Shown piece after piece: positions 36,713 through 45,127 of a stretch of 64,000 nt of DNA. The DNA is from Angomonas ambiguus (taxonomy: Eukaryota > Euglenozoa > Kinetoplastea > Trypanosomatida > Trypanosomatidae). The notes beneath the pieces were generated by a model that saw only the letters and a program-made list of their open reading frames with translations, was not told where the DNA came from and ran no database searches. The stretch is from assembly GCA_019695575.1 (NCBI GenBank), contig JADNSB010000083.1, positions 1 through 64,000 of the forward strand. The letters are read 5' to 3'. Within the stretch, counting starts at the first letter, position 1; every line of letters starts with the position of its first letter. The position numbers and the translations under genes are program-made.

Positions 36713-39004
36713 ATGAGAAAGTTTAGTGTGTTGTATTTTTTAAACAGTCAACAGTGGCTTTCAAAAGTCACTCAAGTCCCATTGAATTCGACAGATCCAC
36801 TTCCCATTCAGGGGTTTTACTCTTCCTTCTCGTATGACGGTTTTAAACAGCTAGAGGTACCGTCGATCACTACAACCTTGTTACCTTTTCAGAAAGAGGG
36901 TATTTGTTGGATGGCAGATCGAGAAATGAAACATATTGGAGGTATAATGGCAGACCACTTAGGAATGGGGAAAACTGTTCAAATGATAGGACTTTGTTTA
37001 GTTTCAGATAATGTGGATAAGCTTCTAGTGAAGTCTAACATGCAGCAAAAATCAGTGACGGAGGGTAGTCGCTTACTAACTGTACTCCATCAGCTAAATA
37101 CGCTAAGTGTAGTTTCACTTTGTTCTCGTATTAATCAACCCGCCCGCGACATGAAGTCAATCATCGCCGATGTGGAAAAATTAATGAAGGAGAATAGTGA
37201 TTCTTTCGCTGAAGTACACACGGAGGTGGAAAAGTGGGTCAAGTTCGCTTCAAAGTTTCACCCTGGTTATGCCAAAAGGGCCCTTGCTTTTCTCAAGGAC
37301 GAAGAGAAGAGAGACTTTAAGCGTATTAGGTCGACTGAACTGAGAACATTAGTAGTCGTACCCGCCTCACTTCTTCTTCAGTGGAAATCTGAAATTGAAA
37401 CTAAAGTGGACGCGAAAAGAGGAATTCGAGTTTATTTATATCATGGAGATAATAAAAACATCAGTCCAACCGAATTAGAAACGTTCGATTTCGTCCTTAC
37501 CACGTACGATACACTTACACATTCGGCCTCTTGTGCGTTTATTCCAGGGGACGACGGCAGATCATTCGCGTTTGCCCGTAATGAGGCGGGCCCAATATTT
37601 CACATCACATGGAAGAGAATTATTTTGGACGAGGCTCACATGATTCGACACTCTAAAACGCAGCGCTGGCGCGCCATTCAGGAGCTCCGTGGTATTCACC
37701 GATGGGCTGTTACTGCAACTCCGTTACACAACTCCTTAGAGGATCTTCAAAATTTACTCTACTTTATTGGCCTCCCAAAACTTCCCCTTCTTTCCAACTC
37801 GAGCGGAGAGGATGTGTTGAATGATCCAGCGATTCAAAGGTCAATCGCACAGGCGTTACAGCCGGCTTTTTTGAGGAGGGGCCCTGTTATGAAAAGAAAT
37901 GGTGTCACGGAGGTTCTGGTATCCCTACCTCCCAAAACAGAAGTGGTTGTGAAAGATTCATTTAGTGTCAAAGAGTCCCAACTGTATAATAGTGTACTTG
38001 CGAAATCACGCAGTGCCTTAGCGTCGTCAGAGAAGGGTAAAGAGGGTACTTTTCACATATTTGCCATGATGACACGACTCCGACAGGTCTGCTGTCATCC
38101 GTGGATTAATCAGGGCAGAGCAGTAAAGATTTCCATCTGTGGAATCTGCAAATGTGAAGCTGTATCCCCGGTTACCACAAAGTGCGGACACACATTCTGT
38201 AACGAGTGCTTTCTTTTAAAGTTTAGGGAAGAGGTGGATGGAGATGAGTTTGCGGTGAGAGTGAATTGCCCAAGTTGTGAAGCAGTGGTCACTTTTAATT
38301 CAGTGTTTAAAAAACATATTATGTCATCCCCCGAAAGAATCGCAGCATTTAAGTTGAACGAGTTCGAATTAAGCACAAAACTAAAAATGATACTAAAGGT
38401 TCTCAGTGACGTGAATAAAAATCACCGTGGCGACAAAACAATTATTTTTTCACAATTTACTTCGTTTTTGGACGTGATCTCAGTGGCACTAGATCGGTAC
38501 CATATTGAACACCTTAGAATAGACGGGACAATGACACTCTCCCACCGAAATTCTACTATTCGCTCCTTTCAAACGAGCAACAATATTCGCGTCATTCTTG
38601 CTAGTAAAACAGCTACTGGCGTGGGACTCAACTTGACGGCCGCAAATCATGTGATTGTTGTGGACCCATGGTGGAATCCGGCAATCGAGGAACAAGCGGT
38701 ACATAGGTGTTACCGCATAGGACAGAAAAAACCGGTTTATGTAACGCGACTATTGATTTCGGATACGATTGAGCAGTATTGCTTTGATATTTGTCAGAAG
38801 AAAAAGGAATTTGGAGATGCTGTCCTGAAAGCAGCCACCTCTAACGACTCCAGTTCCAAAGTTGCAGCATCGCGTCTTCAACAGCTGATTTCCCGGTTAT
38901 CTTTCGTCAAGAGCAAGAGTGAGAAACAAAACAAACAAGAAAATAAAAAAGCGAAAGCAATTGAGCCTCGCAGAGGCGAAGGTGAAGTTGTGATCGACGT
39001 TTAA
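36713..39004 (+). CDS. SNF2-family ATPase with inserted RING finger (RAD5/RAD16/HLTF type)
   Basis: This 763-aa protein has the SNF2 helicase motifs in order: motif I ADHLGMGKT (84-88), LRTLVVVPASLLLQW, motif II ILDEAH (306-309), motif III WAVTATPLHN, and late motifs IIFSQFTSFLD, ASKTATGVGLNLTAANHVIVVDPWWNP and EEQAVHRCYRIGQ. Between the two lobes a C3HC4 RING finger (C476GIC, KCGHTFCNEC, CPSC, to about 523) is inserted. That is the hallmark of RAD5/RAD16/HLTF-type DNA repair translocases with E3 ubiquitin-ligase activity. There is no N-terminal HIRAN domain visible and the N-terminus is short, so RAD16-like is the closer description. It should act on chromatin in the nucleus. Confidence 0.92.
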   Translation: MRKFSVLYFLNSQQWLSKVTQVPLNSTDPLPIQGFYSSFSYDGFKQLEVPSITTTLLPFQKEGICWMADREMKHIGGIMADHLGMGKTVQMIGLCLVSDNVDKLLVKSNMQQKSVTEGSRLLTVLHQLNTLSVVSLCSRINQPARDMKSIIADVEKLMKENSDSFAEVHTEVEKWVKFASKFHPGYAKRALAFLKDEEKRDFKRIRSTELRTLVVVPASLLLQWKSEIETKVDAKRGIRVYLYHGDNKNISPTELETFDFVLTTYDTLTHSASCAFIPGDDGRSFAFARNEAGPIFHITWKRIILDEAHMIRHSKTQRWRAIQELRGIHRWAVTATPLHNSLEDLQNLLYFIGLPKLPLLSNSSGEDVLNDPAIQRSIAQALQPAFLRRGPVMKRNGVTEVLVSLPPKTEVVVKDSFSVKESQLYNSVLAKSRSALASSEKGKEGTFHIFAMMTRLRQVCCHPWINQGRAVKISICGICKCEAVSPVTTKCGHTFCNECFLLKFREEVDGDEFAVRVNCPSCEAVVTFNSVFKKHIMSSPERIAAFKLNEFELSTKLKMILKVLSDVNKNHRGDKTIIFSQFTSFLDVISVALDRYHIEHLRIDGTMTLSHRNSTIRSFQTSNNIRVILASKTATGVGLNLTAANHVIVVDPWWNPAIEEQAVHRCYRIGQKKPVYVTRLLISDTIEQYCFDICQKKKEFGDAVLKAATSNDSSSKVAASRLQQLISRLSFVKSKSEKQNKQENKKAKAIEPRRGEGEVVIDV

Positions 39005-39404
39005 AAGCGTATAATTTTAATTTATCAGTGTGGTAATGGTGTACACAATTGCTATCTTATTTATTTCGAAACGAACTCGATTTCAGTGTGTTGATATTAT
39101 TCTTAGTGAGGTTTTGTTTGTTTCGTTACAGTTCCTTAAACAGTATGTCTTTACACCTTTCCTTTCTTTTCTTCTTCTTAATTTTGTATTCTCTAATGGT
39201 TTATTGTTGTAAAGAAAAAAGAAGATTAGGTTAGACATCTGATCATCATCTTTTTTTCCTTTGACTCAGTAATTAGCATTTTCAAGTTCCATTTCTTCAG
39301 TCAATACACTATTGTAGCTTTTTTTTTTTTTTAGTAGTAGTAGGCTTCAACCATAGAATACCTTTAAGAGTCCAATACTTTCGACGACAGTTTACCCATT
39401 CGTA
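39005..39404. other. Intergenic spacer
   Basis: T-rich, with a strong T-tract and AG (39333-39334) that is the probable acceptor of the following 161-aa gene. Short open frames over 39030-39234 are T-rich and not credible genes. Confidence 0.5.
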
Positions 39405-39890
39405 ATGTCAGCTCCTTCTCTTTGGGAAAACCAATCAGAGTCGCCAATTTACAAAAATGTTTTCACCCCAGGAGGCTACGACACCTCTTTCAAGTTAAAC
39501 TGGGAAGACGCACCAGCGAAAAGCACTCAGGGAGGTTCTCGAGAGGACAGTACCACCAGCGATAACGATAGCATGTGTAAAAAGGGAGACACGGTGGCGT
39601 TGCATGCTACGGCAGCACCATTTTATCCATCCTATACAGGAAACACTCAAGGGGTTTCCTGTGTTGGCAACGCTGAGAAACTATTAAAGCTGATTTCGCA
39701 CAATGTGTACTCCGAGACGGACAATTTAAATGCACTACAAGAAACACAGAGGCTTATCGAAACGGAACTTCAGCAGGCCCAAGAAAAAAGAAGAAGGGAT
39801 AGTATGAAATTAGAAGAGTTGAAAAAGCGAATGGAAGTTTTAGAGTCCCTTTACAACCAACAGGAAGAGTTGCTGAACAAAGCAAACTAA
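39405..39890 (+). CDS. Hypothetical protein with C-terminal coiled coil (161 aa)
   Basis: I do not recognise this protein. Residues 1-85 are polar and probably disordered, with an aromatic-containing start (SLWENQSESPIYKNVFTPGGYD). Residues 88-161 form a continuous charged helix (NALQETQRLIETELQQAQEKRRR and MEVLESLYNQQEELLNK) likely to dimerise. No catalytic motif. The T-tract plus AG shortly upstream supports expression. Confidence 0.62.
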   Translation: MSAPSLWENQSESPIYKNVFTPGGYDTSFKLNWEDAPAKSTQGGSREDSTTSDNDSMCKKGDTVALHATAAPFYPSYTGNTQGVSCVGNAEKLLKLISHNVYSETDNLNALQETQRLIETELQQAQEKRRRDSMKLEELKKRMEVLESLYNQQEELLNKAN

Positions 39891-40787
39891 CCAAGGACCT
39901 TTTTTCTTTTTTCTTTTTTTTAGGGAAGATGTTTCAATTCTTGTTCATCTTTTCTGTAGCACACCGAAACTGTAGGAAATGATGTAGATATTGTAGCAGT
40001 AGAATAGGTCTTGTAGAATAGTTTTTTTTTTCAATTATTGCCATCAGGGGCATGTTAGGAAACACCTTTTTTATTTTCAATTCTCACAAGCTCGTGAAGA
40101 GAAACCTGTAAAACACACATTTTAATGTAGGGGGACAGTAGGGTTAAAATAAAATGCGTCGTCAGTTTCACCGTTTCCCGGGGCGCTTTTCATCTCTCAT
40201 TTCAGGACTTTTGCTTTATAGCTTTATTTATTATTTATTTATATAATTATTTACTAAAGGAGAGTCCATTGCTTCCCTCATCCTTTGTCATTGATCATTT
40301 TTAATACTTTTTATTATTTACACACACCTTCAAATAAACACACACATATAAATATATAAATGTGCACTTTTTTTCCACATACTCACTCGTGTGCACCTCG
40401 ATACCTGCCACACCTAGTCGTTGATAATACTAAGTACCAAGTATCATGTGTGCACCGAAACACCACGGAATAGTATTTCACTGCGGTGAATGTAGCAAAG
40501 GAGAAAAAAAAAAAATAACGACGACAGAGTGTGATTTTACATTAGAATGAATTTTTTCCAAAGAAAAGAAAAATAAGAGTGGTGTAAATGCTTTTTTTTT
40601 TTTTTGAACAGTTTATTTCTGCAACCAAACAATTTTCAGAGCTTCTTTTTTTTTTTATATTTTTTTTTTTGATTTTTTTTTCGTCGATAGTGAGTGGTGT
40701 CAAAAACGCAGTTTCTTTATACTATAGTATGCGTATTATGTGAACCACATCTTTTTCCCCTCCCCTTTTTGATTTTATTTTCATTAC
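39891..40787. other. Intergenic spacer, no gene seen
   Basis: About 900 bp of AT-rich DNA with many T-runs (around 40590-40680), a (CA)-rich patch near 40320-40350 and the pyrimidine tract leading to the acceptor at 40788-40789. No gene or RNA was recognised. Confidence 0.5.
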
Positions 40788-40789
40788 AG
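40788..40789 (+). promoter_or_regulatory. Trans-splice acceptor AG deciding the start of the 421-aa gene
   Basis: A tract of T and C ends in ttcattacag at 40780-40789. The first ATG downstream is 40807, giving a 17-nt gene-specific 5' UTR. A TTG at 40795 is not needed. Confidence 0.78.
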
Positions 40790-40806
40790 CTTATTTGTCA
40801 AGGAAG

Positions 40807-42072
40807 ATGAATTCATCTAGAAATGCTAATGGGGCACTTTACTACTCTCAGCGTTCCGCCCCTCCAATGAACGACGAAGACTCGCTTACTCAGTTTCTAC
40901 GGGAGCAGACAAAGCAGGGTTTTGCATCCAGCTCTTACTGGGGCAACACGGGAGGAGAGGTGGCTCCACGGGAGGCCGATGACGTTACAGGGAAGCACGG
41001 CTATCGGTTTCAAGACGAAATCAATCGAAAGTTGGTACCGTTTCCCAAGGATGTCACCAGTATGCCCATCAACAGGGATTACACTCTTACCGGCTTTCAT
41101 AAGTTAAAGGAAGGCTCCGGGGAGGCGCTGGCCGCAAAGGACCCAATGAATGCTAACCAGCTACAGAGACTACGAGAGTTGGGAGGGGACGTGGAGGGTA
41201 TGCAGTCCAGTAAGCCCCGCTTCTTGACTACCGATACCGCGACACAGAGAATGCCGAATGAGTTTGACGACGACGTGATGCAGGCGCTGCGGGAGGGACA
41301 AGCGCTAGAGGAGGAGATGCGACGCAAGTTAGAGGCACTGAAAAAGAACCCCTTTTCCACAGAAGAACCGGATGCGTATAGACTGACGTCGGATGATTAC
41401 ATAGACATGACCGGCATCGATCCTTCCTCTTGGCGCGTACGGGAGGAGGATCCGAACGATCCCAACGCCACTTTGGACGTGTATCGGTCGAGGTACAATA
41501 ACGTGGAGAGAGAGGGCCCAAAGCGAAGGGAACGCACTCAACAGAGTCTACAGCAACAGTTGGGAGTGGACCAACGGGCACTTCGAGAAACCATGCTAGG
41601 AACGACGAAATCGCAGCTTCCTCGAGGCTACCAGCCGTGGTCGGCGAAAGATTTGAAAAGCACCACGCATACTGAGCACGCCGATTATGATAGGGAGAAG
41701 GCGTACGAGATGAATGATAGGAATGCCACGGAACCGCTTCGGAATAGAAATTACGCGCTTAATCCGGAACACGAGCTGGCCTTATCGCAGCGGGAGGCAC
41801 GACTGCGTACCCGCAACCAGGGCGACTGGAACACCGAGTACGGCGCTAACTACGAAGACCGTCTCGACCAGGCGTCGGTGGACAAGTCCCACGCCGTCAA
41901 GGGCGTATGGGATATCAAAAACGGGGTGTACACAATCAACCCACGCTACCACCACCCCAGGGACGATACCGACACTGGAGAGCTGTACACTGCATCTCAA
42001 ATTGTACCCGGGCAGTACACTACAATGTCGAAGCAACCACTCCACGGGAAAAATGTTCTGGATTCTAAGTAA
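40807..42072 (+). CDS. Hypothetical protein (421 aa), possibly cytoskeletal
   Basis: I do not recognise this protein. It is very hydrophilic, rich in Arg, Asp, Glu, Asn and Tyr, with no membrane segment. Short repeated-looking Tyr/Asn/Arg clusters occur (HGYRFQDEINRKL, LNRDYTL-like, NRNYALNPEHELALSQREARL, NTEYGANYEDRLDQ, NPRYHHPRDD). That composition is common in flagellar and microtubule-associated proteins, but this is impression only. A short helical stretch (VMQALREGQALEEEMRRKLEALKK) lies at about residues 155-180. The gene is GC-richer than those near the strand switch. Confidence 0.6.
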   Translation: MNSSRNANGALYYSQRSAPPMNDEDSLTQFLREQTKQGFASSSYWGNTGGEVAPREADDVTGKHGYRFQDEINRKLVPFPKDVTSMPINRDYTLTGFHKLKEGSGEALAAKDPMNANQLQRLRELGGDVEGMQSSKPRFLTTDTATQRMPNEFDDDVMQALREGQALEEEMRRKLEALKKNPFSTEEPDAYRLTSDDYIDMTGIDPSSWRVREEDPNDPNATLDVYRSRYNNVEREGPKRRERTQQSLQQQLGVDQRALRETMLGTTKSQLPRGYQPWSAKDLKSTTHTEHADYDREKAYEMNDRNATEPLRNRNYALNPEHELALSQREARLRTRNQGDWNTEYGANYEDRLDQASVDKSHAVKGVWDIKNGVYTINPRYHHPRDDTDTGELYTASQIVPGQYTTMSKQPLHGKNVLDSK

Positions 42073-42417
42073 GACTAGAGAAGATGCGCTAGTGGTGCAC
42101 TCTATTTCATTTACTTTTTTTTTTTCTAATAATAAAAAAAAAAGAGAATGCGTACTTCGAAATAACAGGTGGAAGTTAGAACATGACTTTTTTTTGTTTT
42201 ATTACCCAATGTATCACTTATGTAACAACAACAGCAAAGAAAAGAAACTGTACCGTCACCAATTCTCCTCTTTCCTTCCTTGTATTTCAGCACTGCCGGC
42301 TGTGATGGATGTCTGTTACTCTAACTCCTGCTACCTACCAACCCTGTTCATTTTTCCTCCCCCTTCTCGTTTAATAAGAGTAAAAACAAAATAAAACAAG
42401 AAGAAGTAGAGGAAGTA
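42073..42417. other. Spacer with two candidate trans-splice acceptors
   Basis: One pyrimidine tract ends in tgtatttcag (AG 42289-42290), and a second C/T-rich tract ends in taataag (AG near 42379). Between them, from an ATG at 42305, is a 29-codon open frame ending at about 42394. Use of the first acceptor would put this frame in the 5' UTR. Confidence 0.6.
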
Positions 42418-42975
42418 ATGTTTGTTCACTCGAGTGTCCTTCTGCGTAAGTCAATCCAGCAGTACCCGGTACCACCGGTCCAGCGACTGTACAGCCGTAA
42501 ATGGAGTAGCTCCCGTACGAATGCTTACAATCGTATGTACTGGCGCTCTGTGATGGATGAGAATCACATGCGACCGTCTTTTTGGGTGTCCGATTTCCGT
42601 CACAAGTATCTAGTAAAGACAGGGATGGACTACCAAGGAAAGGTTCCATCGTCTCCCGCACCGGGTATGTATCAGGGCTTTAGTGACGTGCACAAGATAT
42701 TGGCGAACCACCCTAAGCCGCAGCGAGACTCGCGACACCTCCCCGTCATGCCCATGACACCTCGTGTGGTGTACGAGCACGCCCAGGAGAAGCGGATAGA
42801 CTTTGCCAAAAAAGTCCGTGCAGATCGTCGGAAGATTGAAGAAATGAAGACATTAGAGTTTTGGGGTTGGTATATGAAGCTGCAGCGAGTGAGAGGGAAG
42901 TGGTGTCGCGAGCAAGGTGTCACCAGCCGTGGCGTGTACGGGCCAGCGGTAGATGCTGCCGAATTATGGGGCTAG
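42418..42975 (+). CDS. Hypothetical, probably mitochondrial, basic protein (185 aa)
   Basis: I do not recognise the family. The N-terminus (MFVHSSVLLRKSIQQYPVPP then QRLYSRKWSSS) is a good mitochondrial presequence. The mature part is basic and aromatic: MYWRSVMDENHMRPSFWVSDFRHKYLV, then AQEKRIDFAKKVRADRRKIEE, then EFWGWYMKLQRVRGKWCREQG. This looks like a small lineage-specific mitoribosomal or other mitochondrial RNA-binding protein, but that is inference from composition. A possible upstream open frame exists in its leader. Confidence 0.66.
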   Translation: MFVHSSVLLRKSIQQYPVPPVQRLYSRKWSSSRTNAYNRMYWRSVMDENHMRPSFWVSDFRHKYLVKTGMDYQGKVPSSPAPGMYQGFSDVHKILANHPKPQRDSRHLPVMPMTPRVVYEHAQEKRIDFAKKVRADRRKIEEMKTLEFWGWYMKLQRVRGKWCREQGVTSRGVYGPAVDAAELWG

Positions 42976-43223
42976 TGCAATTTAGGTGAAATAGGAAGTA
43001 GTTGTGAATCCCAGATTGAAATTTTTTAACACATACACATTTTAATTTCCTTTTTTCTTTTCGGTTCACCTATTGTATTTCCAGTAACGTGATGAACTCC
43101 TTTCTTTATTAGTGGCTGTATTCTTATTTTCAGTACTAGGTTCTCTCTCTCTTTTTTTTTTTCTCTTAACATTTTACTGAAGAAGTAGTGTAGTGCTATA
43201 AAACAGTCATCTAAAGAAAATAA

Positions 43224-44819
43224 ATGGGCAAGAAGGGTGGTTCTAAAAGAAAAAGGGAGGAGGAAACCGACATCACCGAGGATATTGACTTGGACGTGGG
43301 GGACTTTAACGAAGACCACTTTAATGAAGAGGATGTGGTGCACAACCGAAGCACAAAAAAAAGGAGAGGCGCCAATGCTACCGACGACGGCGCGTTCACC
43401 CATGTATTACCATCGGATGCCCACAAGTTGGATGGATACGATGAAGGCGGTTACTTGGAGGAGGAAGAATTGGCCCTTTCGACTGAGAAACGAGCACGGC
43501 GTCAGGCATCGGAGGCGGATTTCGACGTGGCGGGTATCTCTCCCGCAAAGGCGAAACCTGCACCCAAGAAGATGAAGGATAGTTTAGAGGCGAACCCCAT
43601 TATTGAAGCGGTGGAAAGAGACTTTGCCTCCTTGTCTAAAAGTGAGCGTATTTCTATTCTCAAGAAAGAGTCACCAGAGGTGTTTAAAATGCTGGAAGAA
43701 CTCAAAGAATACTTGGCGGAGGTAAAGAAACTGGCTCAACCCCTTCATGAGCTGCTGTACGAAACCAAGCTCGCGTCGGACGCTGACAAAAATTTGGTCG
43801 CTTTTCTCGAAACGAAGGTGCAACTAATGCTCAGCTACTGCATGCACATTACCTTTTATCTTCTCATGAAGTCCGAGGGAAAGAAAGTCGCCGGTCACCC
43901 CGTAGTCAATAGCCTCGTCGAAATACGTGTGTATCTGGAAAAAATGTGGCCACTGGAGGAAAAACTTCAGTACTCTATTAACCGTCTTATTAGTGGCCAC
44001 AAGACCAGTTCAGGGCCCGCCAGTGAACTGCGCCCCCTCACCAGTGGAACGAGTGGACAGTATGATGCAACCCGAAGTTCCCAATCTAACGAAGCGAGAG
44101 AACGACGGAAGGTGCTGCGACAACAGAGAGAGGCAATGGAGCTGGAGCGGGAGGAGGAGGCCTCTATGGTCCGGGTTCAATCCAAGAAGGCATCCGCTCT
44201 GAATAAGGTATCGCTTGATACGAACTTTTCCCCTCTCAGCTACACTGAAGACGCTGATCAATACTTGACTAAAATAACTGGGGACAGCGACGACGAAGAC
44301 GAGGGGCTTTCTCTGACTGACGCCCTCAAACAAAGAAGGGCCAAGATGGAGAGAATTCAAGAGGCAAAGAAGGAAAAGAATGTAGACGTGTACGACGAGC
44401 TCGATGATCTGGAAGATGAGGAAGAGGGTGACTTTGACTACGACGATGAGGAGCTGGAGGGCGATATGGAGGACCAGGAGGAGGACGAGGAAGGAGATTC
44501 GGAGGACTATGAAGCCCTTCTTGCGGAGGAAAGACAACGCGGAGAGGAGACGGCGATTTCAAGGGAACGAGAACCCTTCACAGTGAAGGAAATCGACCGA
44601 AGAAAGGCCGGTAAAAAGATCGAATCTCATCGTGGTCTGACGAAGGCCAGACCGAAGGATAGGAAGAATCCTCGCGTGGCGCAGCGCAGAAAGTACGAGC
44701 GTGGCTTACTCAAGCACAAGGCCCAAACAGGTCGCCAGCACGAACCGGAGCCAGAGGGTGGTTTTGTCGGTGTTCGAAGCCTGAAGGCAGGTGTGATCCG
44801 CAGCAACAGGCTTTCGTAA
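43224..44819 (+). CDS. UTP3: U3 small nucleolar RNP protein UTP3/SAS10
   Basis: This 531-aa nucleolar protein is part of the small-subunit processome in 18S rRNA maturation. The N-terminal third is acidic and Lys-rich. A C1D/UTP3 helical domain spans about residues 120-255 (MLEELKEYLAEVKKL, then LLYETKLASDADKNLVAFLETKVQLMLSYCMHITFYL). The protein then carries an acidic EED-rich segment. It ends with the diagnostic SAS10 C-terminal domain (about 450-531): VKEIDRRKAGKKIESHRGLTKARPKDRKNPRVAQRRKYERG. The order matches UTP3/SAS10 and separates it from neuroguidin and LCP5. Confidence 0.93.
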   Translation: MGKKGGSKRKREEETDITEDIDLDVGDFNEDHFNEEDVVHNRSTKKRRGANATDDGAFTHVLPSDAHKLDGYDEGGYLEEEELALSTEKRARRQASEADFDVAGISPAKAKPAPKKMKDSLEANPIIEAVERDFASLSKSERISILKKESPEVFKMLEELKEYLAEVKKLAQPLHELLYETKLASDADKNLVAFLETKVQLMLSYCMHITFYLLMKSEGKKVAGHPVVNSLVEIRVYLEKMWPLEEKLQYSINRLISGHKTSSGPASELRPLTSGTSGQYDATRSSQSNEARERRKVLRQQREAMELEREEEASMVRVQSKKASALNKVSLDTNFSPLSYTEDADQYLTKITGDSDDEDEGLSLTDALKQRRAKMERIQEAKKEKNVDVYDELDDLEDEEEGDFDYDDEELEGDMEDQEEDEEGDSEDYEALLAEERQRGEETAISREREPFTVKEIDRRKAGKKIESHRGLTKARPKDRKNPRVAQRRKYERGLLKHKAQTGRQHEPEPEGGFVGVRSLKAGVIRSNRLS

Positions 44820-45127
44820 GAAAAACAACAGGAACCAAAACTTTAAAAAGTAAGGAGCACACGTCTTTTTTTTTTTTAATTCTTCTTCTACGATTAATGG
44901 TAATATTATATTTTTATTAAAAGCTAAAAAGTTGCTTATTATTATTAGTTATGGTTAGGTATATTTGTTTTCTTTCTTTTGCTGTACTTCGCCAACTCAT
45001 TTCCTGTTTTTTTTTCTTGTTAGTAAATATCCTCTAGTGTTTGAATAAAGGCTTCCAAGGCTTTTACTTTTTTTTTCTTTTCATATCCGAATAGATATTT
45101 TTATTTTATAATTTCCAAAATTTTGCA
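44820..45127. other. Intergenic spacer with trans-splice acceptor
   Basis: A T-rich tract ends in ccgaatag (AG 45093-45094), about 34 nt before the VMP1 ATG. Nothing else was recognised. Confidence 0.55.

Noticed and set aside
41714-42394. 226-codon open frame overlapping the 421-aa gene
   Set aside because: Most of it is an out-of-frame shadow of the 421-aa gene. Only its last 29 codons were kept, as a candidate upstream open frame.
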